64,000 nt of DNA. It comes from Natronococcus sp. A-GB1. GTDB lineage: Archaea; Halobacteriota; Halobacteria; Halobacteriales; Natrialbaceae. Where the stretch lies: positions 158,255 to 222,254 of the forward strand of contig NZ_JARUKW010000006.1 of NCBI RefSeq assembly GCF_029688845.1, given 5' to 3'. Within the stretch, counting starts at the first letter, position 1. Each line of letters starts with the position of its first letter. The notes beneath the pieces are model-generated. The model was not told the origin of the DNA. It made no database searches and saw nothing but the letters and a program-made list of their open reading frames with translations. Positions 48,368 through 57,519 of this stretch are shown in pieces. Made by a program: the position numbers and the translations under genes.

Positions 48368-50614
48368 CTATCCGTCGGTAGGTGGCGCCTCACCGGTCGC
48401 AAGCGACTCCCGAGTCCGGTCCCGGAACGCCGCCTCGAGCTCCGTTCGCACCGTCGTACGGATATCCCGCGAGGACCGCCCGATCTCGAGGGCGTACTCG
48501 CCCGGATCGACCGTCCACCCGTCCGCGTCGTCGTAGCGAGCGAACGCGAGCTCCTCGAGGTCGACCGCGACCGAGACGCGCTCGCCGGCCGGGATCGCGA
48601 CGCTCTCGAAGCCCGCGAGTTCGCGAACGGGTCGGTCGACCCCGTCGACGGACGGCGGACGAACGTAGACCTGGACGACCTCTCGGCCGTCTCGGTCGGC
48701 CGTGTTCTTGACGACGACGCGAACCGTTCCGTCCTTGAGGTTCGGGTCGGCGTCGACGTACTCGTAGTCGGCGTAGCTGCGGCCGTGGCCGAAGGGGTAG
48801 GTCGGCTCCTGCTCGGCCGAATCGAAGTGGCGGTAGCCGACGAAGACGCCCTCGTCGTAGCGGGCCGTTCCGTCGACGCCAGGATAGCGACGGTCGTCGG
48901 CCGTCGGATAGGCGTCCTCGGGGGCGAACGTCACCGGCAGCCGCCCGCCCGGATCGGCGTCGCCGTAGAGAACCGACGCAACTGCGTCGCCGTGGCTCTG
49001 GCCGGGGTACCAGTTCTCGAGGATGGCCGCGACGTCCTCGCGCCATGGGCACTCGATCGGCCCGCTCGAGTTGACGACGACGACCGTGCGGTCGTTGGCG
49101 GCGGTGACAGCCTCGATCAGTTCCTCCTGTCGGTCGGGCAGGCGCAGATCCTCGCGGTCGATCGCCTCGCTCGCGGTATCGCGGACGAAGACGACCGCGA
49201 CGTCGGCATCGCGAGCGGCCGCCGCGGCGCCCTCGAGATCGGGCTCCCGGCTCGGTTCCGCGCGGTCGTCCTCGCTGCCGCCGGTGAACTCCTCGAGCAT
49301 CGACACCTCCTCGGTTCGCGGAAGGCCGTGTGCGATCGTCACGTCGCACTCGGCGCGTTCGGCGATCCCGGTTCGCGGATCGGTCTCGACGACGGGCGTC
49401 GTCTCCGAGGAGCCCCCGCCGCCGAGGACGGGCTCGTCGACGTTCGGGCCGATAACGGCGACGTCGGCGCCGTCCGAGAGCGGGAGGACGCCGTCGTTCT
49501 CGAGCAGGACCGTTCCCCGCGTCGCGACGCGAGTTGCGAGCCCGCGGTGAGCGGGTGTGTCGACCGCTCCGGCGTCGGATCCCGTCGGGTCGCCCGAGGC
49601 GCGTCGCGCCTCGCCACCCTCGAGCAGGCCGACAGTGTCCATCACTCCGAGCACTCGAGCGACCATGTCGTCGAGTCCCTCCTCCGGGACGGCGCCCGAC
49701 TCGACGGCTTCGGCCAGCGAGTCGGCGAACCGCTCGCAGCTCTCGGGGTCGGGCATTCCCTCGGCGATGGCGTCCGGGAGTTCGCCTGCTTCGTCAACGT
49801 CTCCGTCCGCGGCGTCGGGCGCGTCGGCGTCGTCGCCCGCCATCGCGGACTGCATCTCCGCCATCGAGATTCCCGGCATCTCGACGTCGAGTCCGCCGTT
49901 TGCCGCGTCGGCCGTACCCTCGGTGCCGAACCAGTCCGAGACGACGTACCCCTCGAGCCCCCACTCGCCTTTCAGCACGTCCCGAACCAGCCGCTCGTGG
50001 TCGCTCATTCGCGTGCCGTTGACGTCGTTGTAAGCGGTCATAACCGAGCCCGCACCGGCCTCGGCGGCCGAGCGGAACGACGGAAGATAGAGTTCGCGCA
50101 GCGGGCGCTCGTCGATCTCGGCGTCGACGGCGGCGCGGGCGGTCTCCTGGCTGTTCGCGACGTAGTGTTTCGGCGTCGCGACGACGTCCTGTGACTGGAC
50201 ACCCGCGACGACCGCGCCCGCGAACGACGCCGAGAGGACGGGGTCCTCGGCGAAGTACTCGAAGTTTCGTCCGTTGTGAGGGATCCGAACGAGGTTGGCG
50301 CCGGGCGCGAGCAGAACGTCCTGACCCTTGCCTCGGGTCTCCCGTCCGAGCGCCTCTCCGTACTTGCGTGCGAGTTCCACGTCGAAGGTCGCGGCGAGCG
50401 CGATCGATGCGGGAAACGCCGTCGCCGACTCGTCCGGGATCCGCACACCGAGGGGGCCGTCGGCCATCCGAAGCGGGGGTATTCCGAGTCTGTCGACGCC
50501 CGCCACGTAGCCCGTCGCTCGTCTCTCGGGATCGTTCGCGCCGTGGGTGAGCCGAACCTTCTCCTCGAGCGAGAGCTCCTCGACGAGTCTTCGGATCCGC
50601 GGTTCCGGTGACAT
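48368..50614 (-). CDS. Glycoside hydrolase family 3, beta-glucosidase-like
   Basis: 748 aa. The GH3 barrel starts with LSLEEKVRLTHGANDPERRA and GIPPLRMADGPLGVR; the nucleophile Asp is in EGYVVSDWFGTEG. The second domain has LGGGGSSETTPVVETDPRTG, and the C-terminal fibronectin-III-like domain includes YVRPPSVDGVDRPVRELAGF. No signal peptide is seen, so it is probably cytoplasmic, acting on short oligosaccharides such as cellobiose. An unusually long insert of acidic Asp/Ala codons near 225-255 is a haloadaptation. Confidence 0.92.
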   Translation of the reverse strand: MSPEPRIRRLVEELSLEEKVRLTHGANDPERRATGYVAGVDRLGIPPLRMADGPLGVRIPDESATAFPASIALAATFDVELARKYGEALGRETRGKGQDVLLAPGANLVRIPHNGRNFEYFAEDPVLSASFAGAVVAGVQSQDVVATPKHYVANSQETARAAVDAEIDERPLRELYLPSFRSAAEAGAGSVMTAYNDVNGTRMSDHERLVRDVLKGEWGLEGYVVSDWFGTEGTADAANGGLDVEMPGISMAEMQSAMAGDDADAPDAADGDVDEAGELPDAIAEGMPDPESCERFADSLAEAVESGAVPEEGLDDMVARVLGVMDTVGLLEGGEARRASGDPTGSDAGAVDTPAHRGLATRVATRGTVLLENDGVLPLSDGADVAVIGPNVDEPVLGGGGSSETTPVVETDPRTGIAERAECDVTIAHGLPRTEEVSMLEEFTGGSEDDRAEPSREPDLEGAAAAARDADVAVVFVRDTASEAIDREDLRLPDRQEELIEAVTAANDRTVVVVNSSGPIECPWREDVAAILENWYPGQSHGDAVASVLYGDADPGGRLPVTFAPEDAYPTADDRRYPGVDGTARYDEGVFVGYRHFDSAEQEPTYPFGHGRSYADYEYVDADPNLKDGTVRVVVKNTADRDGREVVQVYVRPPSVDGVDRPVRELAGFESVAIPAGERVSVAVDLEELAFARYDDADGWTVDPGEYALEIGRSSRDIRTTVRTELEAAFRDRTRESLATGEAPPTDG

Positions 50615-50678
50615 CTACCGGCGCTTTGCAGCGGCTGCAGGATAGTGTTGCAGTCGTCGGGGCGACCGACCGCGGTCG

Positions 50679-50924
50679 TTAGTTCGACGTGCTCGAGTCG
50701 TCCGGCGAGCCGTCGAGGTCGGAGCCGTCGCTTTCGTCGGTCGGACCCAGTTCGGCCTCGAGAGCCTCGTCGAGGGAGTCGGCGTTTGCACCGCCGCTCA
50801 GCGCCCGGCGAACGGCGACGTAGCCGGCCACGAAGATCGTGCCGGAGACGATCGCCCCCGGAATTCCGTAGCGTTTGTAGCCGAACAGTAGCACCTTCTT
50901 GCCGACGGTGAAAGCACCGATCAT
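50679..50924 (-). CDS. Small membrane protein with acidic tail
   Basis: 81 aa. Basic start MIGAFTVGKKVLLFGYKRYG, one or two hydrophobic segments between 8 and 42 (GAIVSGTIFVAGYVAV), and a long acidic Ser/Asp tail (PTDESDGSDLDGSPDDSS). Codon use is coding-like and the product ends cleanly. It lies between the GH3 gene and the aminotransferase. No family recognised. Confidence 0.55.
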   Translation of the reverse strand: MIGAFTVGKKVLLFGYKRYGIPGAIVSGTIFVAGYVAVRRALSGGANADSLDEALEAELGPTDESDGSDLDGSPDDSSTSN

Positions 50925-50984
50925 CGTACGCGTGGTAGGCGAGACGGCGGTATGAACGTGGGGCTTTCGTCTGAGCCGCGACCG

Positions 50985-52319
50985 CTACGCCGAGGCGGCC
51001 TCGACCGCCTCGAGCAGCAGTTCGACGCCGAGGTCGATCTCGCGTTCGGTGACGTCGAGCGGCGGGAGCAGTCGCAGCGACTTGTAGCCACAGCCGATCG
51101 TGAGCAGCCCCCGCCGGAAGGCGGCCTCGACGACGGCCTCCCGTCGCGCTTTGGTGTCGAACTCGACGGCGAGCATCAGGCCGCGTCCGCGGACGTCGAT
51201 CGCACCCGGCATCTCGGCTCGCTCGAGTCGGCTGCGAAGCTGTTCGCCGCGTTCGCGGACGTTCTCGAGCAGGTTCTCCTCGTAGATTGCGTCGATCGTC
51301 AGGGCGCCCTGCATCGCGGCGAGCACGTCGCCGGCACCCCACGTCGAGGAGATCCGGCCCGTCTCCTCGGGGAAGACGTCCGACCGCGAGATCGTCGCAC
51401 CGACGCGCAGCCCCTTCGCGGCGGTGATGACGTCCGGCGTCAGCTCGAGGTGGTCGACGCCCCACAGCTCGCCCGTGCGTCCGAGCCCGGTCTGTATCTC
51501 GTCGGCGACGATCTTCAGGTCGTAGCGCTCGCGCAAGCCTTCGAGGTCCCGGGCGAACTCCTGATGGGGGATGCGGTATCCTCCTTCGCCCTGGATCGGC
51601 TCGAGGATGAGGTACGCGACTTCTGCGGGATCGATCACGCCTCGGTCGGGATGGAGTTTGTCCGCAACGACGTTGCCGCCGGGGCCGTCGGTCAGCCAGT
51701 CGGTCTCGTACGCTTCTTGGCTCGAGGGATAGGGAACACTGACCACGCCAGGAATCTCGGGATACCCCGTCCGGTGGACGGCCTTCGAGCGGTTGAGCGA
51801 GAGCGCCCCCAGGGTGCGGCCGTGGAACGCGCCGTCGAAGGTGAACGCGCGGTGGCCGCCCGAGGCGTAACAGATCTTGATTGCGTTCTCGACGGCTTCG
51901 GCGCCGGAGTTCGAGAGGAACACCCGGTCCATGTCGTAGTGGTCGGTCATCGCGATCAGCCTGTCCTGAAGCTGAGTCGGACTGGGGAACTCGGGGTCCT
52001 CCGGCGGCCAGCCGCCGCTCGCGTAGAAGTCCTGGCCGGCGATCTTCAGCGGGTCGACGAGGTCGAACGCCTCGAGCTTCTCGCGGATGAGGGGGTTGTT
52101 GTATCCGAGCGGGGCGGCGGCGACGTGGCTCGTGAAATCGAGCAGGACGTTGCCGTCGACGTCGGTACAGAACGGGCCGACGGCGTCGGCTTGCGTGTCC
52201 CAGACGAACTCATAGACGTACGTACTCGGCGCGGCGTAGCGGTGGTGATACTCGGCCCAGCGTTTCGCCCGCTCGCCGGGAATCCTCCCTACCTTCGGTT
52301 CGACCGTATCGCGGTCCAT
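50985..52319 (-). CDS. Class III aminotransferase (4-aminobutyrate/ornithine-type)
   Basis: 444 aa, PLP fold-type I. Motifs: SNSGAEAVENAIKICYASGG near 125, FHGRTLGALSLNRSKAV, the Asp in VADEIQTGLGRTGELWGVD and the Schiff-base Lys in TAAKGLRVGATISR near 278. The substrate could be GABA, ornithine, acetylornithine or another omega-amine; the sequence does not decide. No neighbours from arginine biosynthesis. The 52320-52693 gap on its right contains no supported gene. Confidence 0.88.
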   Translation of the reverse strand: MDRDTVEPKVGRIPGERAKRWAEYHHRYAAPSTYVYEFVWDTQADAVGPFCTDVDGNVLLDFTSHVAAAPLGYNNPLIREKLEAFDLVDPLKIAGQDFYASGGWPPEDPEFPSPTQLQDRLIAMTDHYDMDRVFLSNSGAEAVENAIKICYASGGHRAFTFDGAFHGRTLGALSLNRSKAVHRTGYPEIPGVVSVPYPSSQEAYETDWLTDGPGGNVVADKLHPDRGVIDPAEVAYLILEPIQGEGGYRIPHQEFARDLEGLRERYDLKIVADEIQTGLGRTGELWGVDHLELTPDVITAAKGLRVGATISRSDVFPEETGRISSTWGAGDVLAAMQGALTIDAIYEENLLENVRERGEQLRSRLERAEMPGAIDVRGRGLMLAVEFDTKARREAVVEAAFRRGLLTIGCGYKSLRLLPPLDVTEREIDLGVELLLEAVEAASA

Positions 52320-52693
52320 GCGGGCGATTGGGATCCCGATGAGTTAAAGGGGTACCGCTTGTCTCGCGGGAGACGGAGCGATCGACGTCTCGAAGCCGGC
52401 GGCGGGCGGGAGAGCTATGCCGTAGAGCCCGATCCGATCGTGAAACGGGTGTTTGGGAACGACCTCGCGAGCAGGATTCGAGCGATGGCAGCGCCGAGCG
52501 GCTCCGGTGGGTTCCGACGCCGCGCCGTCCACGCGACGCCGCTGCGACGGGTGAACGTAAACGACCTGTCGACGGCGACCCGCCTCCGAAACGTGTCGTC
52601 TCGGCGCGACCGTCCGTTCGAGAACGGCAGCGCTCGGGCGACCGGCAGGAGCGAACCGCGATGGGAACTGGCGAAGTAATCGAGATGAAACCG

Positions 52694-52969
52694 TTAGAGA
52701 TCGACGTACTGCGCCTCCCACTCCCGGCGAGCCTCGAGTTCCCGGCGGCCCCGGCGAGTGACCGTATAGAAGTTGGTCCGCCGATCGCGGCTCCCCTTCT
52801 CGACGAGCCCCTTGTCGACGAGGGTATCGAGGTTCGGATACAGCCGGCCGTGGTGGATCTCCTTCTCGTAGTACTCCTCGAGCTCCTCCTTGATCGCCAG
52901 TCCGTGTGGCTCCTCCTCGCCAGCGATGACGTAAAGTAGATCCCGCTGGAATCCTGTCAGGTCGTACAT
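52694..52969 (-). CDS. PadR-family transcriptional regulator
   Basis: 91 aa winged helix. LTGFQRDLLYVIAGEEEPHG, LAIKEELEEYYEKEIHHGRL (the recognition helix region) and YPNLDTLVDKGLVEKG are typical of PadR N-terminal domains, and the wing ends RRTNFYTVTRRGRRELEARR. It has a short C-terminal tail instead of the long PadR dimerisation helix. Upstream (52970-53080) is A+T-rich and would hold its promoter. Confidence 0.9.
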   Translation of the reverse strand: MYDLTGFQRDLLYVIAGEEEPHGLAIKEELEEYYEKEIHHGRLYPNLDTLVDKGLVEKGSRDRRTNFYTVTRRGRRELEARREWEAQYVDL

Positions 52970-53230
52970 TGGGAAAGTACCACCGGTACTTACTGTCGAA
53001 TTTTAATAAGGCTATCGGGTCGTTTCGAGTGAAACAGGCATATTACCATCGAAGATAGCTGTTTCGCCGAGTTTCAAATGATAACAGGAGCGAGGGGACG
53101 TCCGATCACCGACCGTAACTCCGCTTTCATGTCTCCGATCGTCCAGTTCGGACTGTCGGTTACGTCGGTGTTCGGCTCACCGACCGCTCACGTGGCGGTC
53201 GCTCGATGGTAGTAGTAAACAGGAAAGCGA

Positions 53231-53316
53231 GCCGCGCGACGGAAAACTGTCGCGCGGCCGCTTGCCGCCCTGAATTGGTCCCCGCTGACGCTTCGGCCCT
53301 CCAAGCGAAGCGTCAC
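53231..53316. other. Two adjacent perfect hairpins in a non-coding gap
   Basis: GCCGCGCGAC (53231-53240) pairs with GTCGCGCGGC (53249-53258), and TGACGCTTCG (53287-53296) pairs with CGAAGCGTCA (53307-53316); both have 10-base stems and short loops. The gap 52970-53393 has no supported gene. Candidates are a non-coding RNA or a terminator pair. Confidence 0.4.
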
Positions 53317-53393
53317 TCGAAAGATTCCGTTCTCCGTACTTAACTCTGTCGCAAACGGGGCGAGTGGTGACAGGTTCCGATTCGTGAGACTCC

Positions 53394-53540
53394 TCAGATG
53401 TGTTCTTCCTCGAGCACCCAGCCGAGCGCGCGCTTGTAGTAGGTGAACATCTCCCTGACGCCGTCGTGGCGCATCTCCTCGCTCTCGAGGTGTTCCTCGA
53501 GGAACTCGTACTGCTCCCGGATTTCTTCCTCGTCTCGCAT
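53394..53540 (-). CDS. 48-residue acidic helical protein
   Basis: Starts MRDEEEIREQYEFLEEHLES, then EEMRHDGVREMFTYYKRALG and WVLEEEHI. Two amphipathic helices with a Glu-rich first half. Coding-like codon use, with a clear ATG and TGA. It lies alone between hairpins and the acidic lipoprotein. Function unknown; similar small Glu-rich proteins are common in haloarchaea. Confidence 0.6.
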   Translation of the reverse strand: MRDEEEIREQYEFLEEHLESEEMRHDGVREMFTYYKRALGWVLEEEHI

Positions 53541-53756
53541 ACCCACAGTTAGCGAAGCGGGCGCAAAAAAGGTCGCGTGGCGATGCTAATTCGCTATTGG
53601 CGCCTTCCGAGACCGGCGACACGTCGCGGAGACGGTCCGTTTCACGAGTAAGCGGCGGTTTTCCGGCCATCAACCACCTCCCACGGCTGCAGTCGAGGTC
53701 TTCACGCTGTACCCGTGTAACGGTGTGTTCACACCGTGGCGGGCGCTGATCCGTGT

Positions 53757-54497
53757 TTACTCGTCCCCGTCGTCCTCGTCGTCCTCAACCGCGTCTTCGT
53801 CGTCCTGCAGCTCGTTGTCGTCCTCGTCCATCCGCGCGTCGCCCTCGTCGGATATCTCGCTGTCCTCGGTGAAGTCCAGCGTGATCTCCTCGTCGTCGCC
53901 GTCGATTTCGACCTCGTCTTCGGCTTCCTGGTCCTCGTACATGGCGGCAACCGTGTACTCTCCATCGTGGAGGTCCTCGAACTCGACTTCGCCGTCCTCG
54001 TCGGTCTCGTCCTCCCAGTCGTCCTCGTCGGCCGTGTCATCCTCCTCGTCGTCCATGACGTCGTCGTCATCTTCGAGGTCGTCGTCCTCGAGGTCATCAT
54101 CTTCGTCGTCCATGATGTCCTCGTCGTCCTCGGCCTCGTCATCGTCCTCGAGGCCGTCGTCTTCCTCGTCATCCATGACGTCCTCGTCGTCCAGACCCTC
54201 ACCCTCCTCGATGCCCTCGTCCTCGAGGAAAACGGTCGCACCCTCGACCGGTTCGCCGTCGTCCTCGACGGTGACCGTCAGCGTATACGTTTCCTCGTCG
54301 TCTTCGTCGTCTTCCGGTTCCTCGTCCGCCACGTCGTCCTCGTCGTCCATCGGATCCTCATCATCTTCGAGGTCGTCGTCCTCGTCGTCTTCGTCTCCGG
54401 GGCCGTCGTCGGCACAGCCGGCCAGGACGAGTGCGCTTGCGGTACCCGCTGCAGCGACGAACTTCCGTCGGTTGAGTCGTTCTCGAGACATACTCAC
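53757..54497 (-). CDS. Very acidic surface lipoprotein
   Basis: 246 aa. The Tat signal and lipobox (RERLNRRKFVAAAGTASAL then VLAGC) put the anchor Cys near residue 28. The rest alternates Asp/Glu-only runs (DDEDDDLEDDEDPMDDEDD) with two small ordered segments: TYTLTVTVEDDGEPVEGATV (a CarboxypepD-like or Ig-like strand pair) and GEVEFEDLHDGEYTVAAMYE. This resembles a carboxypeptidase regulatory-like module interrupted by acidic insertions. Likely exposed on the cell surface with a cation-binding layer. Confidence 0.72.
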   Translation of the reverse strand: MSMSRERLNRRKFVAAAGTASALVLAGCADDGPGDEDDEDDDLEDDEDPMDDEDDVADEEPEDDEDDEETYTLTVTVEDDGEPVEGATVFLEDEGIEEGEGLDDEDVMDDEEDDGLEDDDEAEDDEDIMDDEDDDLEDDDLEDDDDVMDDEEDDTADEDDWEDETDEDGEVEFEDLHDGEYTVAAMYEDQEAEDEVEIDGDDEEITLDFTEDSEISDEGDARMDEDDNELQDDEDAVEDDEDDGDE

Positions 54498-54733
54498 CGG
54501 TAACAGCTTCGCGTTGGTGGTGGTGTGGCCTGCAGCTGCCGTACGTTAATGACCTATTAGTAATCGAACACGTTCCGATGACGGTCATCAGTTCCGGAGT
54601 ATTTTCAGATTAAAACTACAGCGGCGAGAATTACTTCGACGAGGCTCAATTCCCGGGTTCGGCGGTCGAGTGGCTGCGCCTTGGATCCGGCACGAGCCGA
54701 TCCACAACGTAATTGAACACCTGCTGTGATGGT

Positions 54734-55750
54734 ATGTTTATGAAACGGCGGATTGGCGTCGGGTTCGTATTCGCCGTCTTCCTTCTGGGGATTCTGGTCT
54801 ACACCGTCGGTAGCGACGACCTCATTGCGGAGCTGTTCTCGGCTAATCCCGCGATGCTCGCACTCGGCGTCCTCTCGGGACTGCTCGCGCTTGCCTTTCG
54901 TGGAGTGGTGTGGGAGCAGTTCCTCTCGCTGGTCGACGAGGGGCTCTCCCGAACCCAGATCGGTGGGCTGTTCCTGACAGCGATGTTTCTCAAGTACGTC
55001 ACGCCGTACGGGCAGATTGCGACGGAGCCACTCGTCGCCTACCTCGTCTCGAAGGACGAGTCGATGGCCTACGAGGACGGCCTCGCGAGTGTCCTCTCGG
55101 CCGATCTGTTGAACTACGTCCCGTACTACACGTTCGGGTTCGTCGCCCTCGGGCTGTTGACCGTCGGCGACGCGCTCGGAGACGGGCTGATCGACCAGTT
55201 CGTCGCCTTCGGCGCCCTCTTTTTTACCCTCGTCGGAATCGTTGCCCTGATAGTCTATCGGCCCTCGGTCGTCTACACCGTCGTCGTCGGCCTCACGACT
55301 TTCATCCGACGACTCGTCGGTCGATTCAGTAGCCGACTCGACGACCCGCTCGCTCCGGAGTCGGTTCGAGATCGCCTCGACGGGTTTTACCGGACCATCG
55401 AGACGATCTCCGCCGACAGGCAGACGCTACTGATCGCCGTCGTCGCCGCCCATCTCGGGATGGTGTTTCTCATGCTCCCGGTCTACATCGGGGCGAGCGC
55501 ACTCGGCTATCAGCTCCCGTTCGCGGTCGTCGCGGTGGCCGTCGCGTTCGGGAAGCTCGGAGCCGTAGTCCCCGCTCCCGGGGGCACCGGCGGCGTCGAA
55601 GCGATGGTTACCGCGACGCTGACGACCCTGGGCGGGCTCGATCCAGCGGCCGCGTTGACGATCGCGCTGATCTACCGGCTCTGTACGTACTGGCTTACGG
55701 TGACAATCGGCGGAGCTGCCGCGGGATTTCTCCTGACGGGAGAGTCGTAG
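54734..55750 (+). CDS. Flippase-like (LPG synthase TM region, UPF0104) membrane protein
   Basis: 338 aa with about eight membrane segments. The conserved parts of the family are GVLSGLLALAFRGVVWEQFL, FLTAMFLKYVTPYGQIATEP and AVVPAPGGTGGVEAMVTATL, the last being a typical re-entrant PAPGGxG motif. Some members act in lipid-linked oligosaccharide or phospholipid transfer, and AglD-type archaeal relatives act in N-glycosylation. The ATG at 54734 or 54740 is preferred over 54713. The A+T-rich 54540-54610 segment could hold its promoter. Confidence 0.85.
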   Translation: MFMKRRIGVGFVFAVFLLGILVYTVGSDDLIAELFSANPAMLALGVLSGLLALAFRGVVWEQFLSLVDEGLSRTQIGGLFLTAMFLKYVTPYGQIATEPLVAYLVSKDESMAYEDGLASVLSADLLNYVPYYTFGFVALGLLTVGDALGDGLIDQFVAFGALFFTLVGIVALIVYRPSVVYTVVVGLTTFIRRLVGRFSSRLDDPLAPESVRDRLDGFYRTIETISADRQTLLIAVVAAHLGMVFLMLPVYIGASALGYQLPFAVVAVAVAFGKLGAVVPAPGGTGGVEAMVTATLTTLGGLDPAAALTIALIYRLCTYWLTVTIGGAAAGFLLTGES

Positions 55751-55795
55751 TCGGTCCGGTGGATCTTTTTGCCGCTCCGATCGTAGTCGCCGCGT

Positions 55796-56518
55796 ATGAA
55801 GATCAGGGGCGAGCGCGAGTGCACGGAGTGTGGTACCCGGTGGTCGTACTACGAGACGGGAAGCGTCGGCTGTCCGGCCTGTGGGAGTCTGCGTAGTGTC
55901 GGTCTCGACGACCGAACCGAGCACACGGATCTCTCCGTCGAGCTCGACCTCACCCCGGTCAGAAACGACATCGACGACGTCTCGATCGACGACCTGGCGA
56001 AACGCGCGCGCGACCGCGCGAGGAAACACACGAAGCGACGGGGATTTATCAACGCCGGCGACCTCCGCGACCTCGACGACCGCTACCTCGCGGCGGCCGA
56101 ACTGCGCCACGTCGCCGACGTCGTCGGCCGCAGACGCGATTTCGAGGACCGCGAGGAGCTGTACTTCCTCTCGTTGCTCCGGGGGGCCGACGCGGGGGAA
56201 CGACCCGGAACCGACGAGGTGCCTCCGACGCTGCGAGGGGCTCGCGGGCTCGCGTACGCGAACGCGGTTCGGGAGTACCGCCGGGACGTTCGCAACTGGA
56301 CTCAGGACCGGGAGCTGACCGGTGCCGAACGGGGCGCCCTCGAGACGCTGGGCGATCACGTCAAGCGGATCCGGATGCTCGACGGCGACGTCGACCCGGA
56401 GACGGCCGAGCGTCTGCTCGAGGCGACCCGCGACCTCGCGAACGGACTCCGGGGAGACGAACTGGCGTTTACGCAGGCCCAAGACCGGCTCGAGGACCTC
56501 GAGCCGGGTGCGTACTGA
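55796..56518 (+). CDS. Zinc-ribbon haloarchaeal protein (DUF7117-like)
   Basis: 240 aa. The N-terminal zinc ribbon has CTECGTRWSYY and GCPACGSLR. The rest is alpha-helical and strongly charged, with segments RKHTKRRGFINAGDLRDLDD, AAAELRHVADVVGRRRDFED and TQDRELTGAERGALETLGDH. I associate it with the haloarchaeal family DUF7117, with no known function. It follows the flippase by 45 bases and is convergent with folD. Confidence 0.65.
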   Translation: MKIRGERECTECGTRWSYYETGSVGCPACGSLRSVGLDDRTEHTDLSVELDLTPVRNDIDDVSIDDLAKRARDRARKHTKRRGFINAGDLRDLDDRYLAAAELRHVADVVGRRRDFEDREELYFLSLLRGADAGERPGTDEVPPTLRGARGLAYANAVREYRRDVRNWTQDRELTGAERGALETLGDHVKRIRMLDGDVDPETAERLLEATRDLANGLRGDELAFTQAQDRLEDLEPGAY

Positions 56519-56527
56519 CCGCTATCG

Positions 56528-57421
56528 TCAGGGCAGGTCGACGTCCACGTCCGCCTGCAGACTCGCGGCCCTGACGGTGTTGTACAGCAACATCGCGCGG
56601 GTCATCGGGCCGACGCCGCCGGGAACGGGCGTTATCGCGCTCGCGTGTTCCTTCGCGCTCTCGAACTCGACGTCGCCGACGAGTTCGTACCCCTTCTCGG
56701 TGTCCGCATCTACTCGGTTGACGCCGACGTCGATCACGACTGTACCCTCGCCGATCATCGAGCCGTCGATCAGTTCGGGAGCACCCGCGGCCGCGACGAC
56801 GATATCGGCTCGACGGGTTTTCTCCGCGAGGTTCTCGGTTCGCGAGTGACAGACCGTCACCGTAGCGTTGCCGTCGTCGGTCTTCTGGATCAGCAGGTTC
56901 GCCAGCGGCTTGCCGACGATATCCGATCGGCCGACGATGGTCACGTCCGCGCCCTCGAGGTCCACCCCCGCGTGGGCGAGCAGCTTCTGGACGCCGTGGG
57001 GGGTACACGGCCGAAAGCGGGCATCGCCGGCGACGAGTCGACCGACGTTCTCCGGGTGGAAACCGTCGACGTCCTTCGCGGGGTCGACCCGGCGGATCAC
57101 CTCGCGGTAGTCGACGTGGTCGGGGACCGGCGCCTGAACGATGTAGCCGTGGATCTCGGGGTCGTCGTTGAGATCGGCGATCGCGTCGTACAGCGCCTCG
57201 GCTGGAGCGTCGCCGTCGACGTCGACGTGTGTACTCTCGATGCCGACCTCCTCGCAGTCGCGCTGTTTCATGTTCACGTAGGTCTGGCTCGCGGGATCGT
57301 CGCCCATCAACACCGTCGCCAGTCCAGGCCGCGCGTCCGCGTCGGCCAGTCGTTCGATCGCGTCCGTCAGGTCGTCGCGAATCTCGCTCGCGACGGCCTC
57401 CCCGTCGATGATCTCGGTCAT
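56528..57421 (-). CDS. folD: Methylenetetrahydrofolate dehydrogenase/cyclohydrolase FolD
   Basis: 297 aa. Bifunctional enzyme for the interconversion of methylene- and formyl-tetrahydrofolate. The conserved YVNMKQRDCEEVGI holds the catalytic Lys, with QAPVPDHVD, DVDGFHPENVGRLVAGD and the NADP-binding GRSDIVGKPLANLL. The C-terminal PVPGGVGPMTRAML signature is intact. Start at 57421 (MTEIIDGEAVASE) fits the family. Together with glyA nearby it supplies the C1 pool. Confidence 0.96.
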   Translation of the reverse strand: MTEIIDGEAVASEIRDDLTDAIERLADADARPGLATVLMGDDPASQTYVNMKQRDCEEVGIESTHVDVDGDAPAEALYDAIADLNDDPEIHGYIVQAPVPDHVDYREVIRRVDPAKDVDGFHPENVGRLVAGDARFRPCTPHGVQKLLAHAGVDLEGADVTIVGRSDIVGKPLANLLIQKTDDGNATVTVCHSRTENLAEKTRRADIVVAAAGAPELIDGSMIGEGTVVIDVGVNRVDADTEKGYELVGDVEFESAKEHASAITPVPGGVGPMTRAMLLYNTVRAASLQADVDVDLP

Positions 57422-57519
57422 ACTCGAGAGGGCGGCCGCGAGGCTAATCAACGCTCGGATCCATGTCATCGTTCAGTCACGGAGATCCTCGATACCTACG
57501 ATCGTGGACAGCTCGAGGA

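Noticed and set aside
48359..50194. A 611-residue plus-strand frame opposite the GH3 gene
   Set aside because: The GH3 catalytic motifs are in the minus frame and the plus frame has no motif.
52344..52693. Possible gene between the aminotransferase and PadR genes
   Set aside because: The frame is Arg- and Ala-rich with few acidic residues, unlike any real protein here, and would overlap the PadR start. I see no supported gene.
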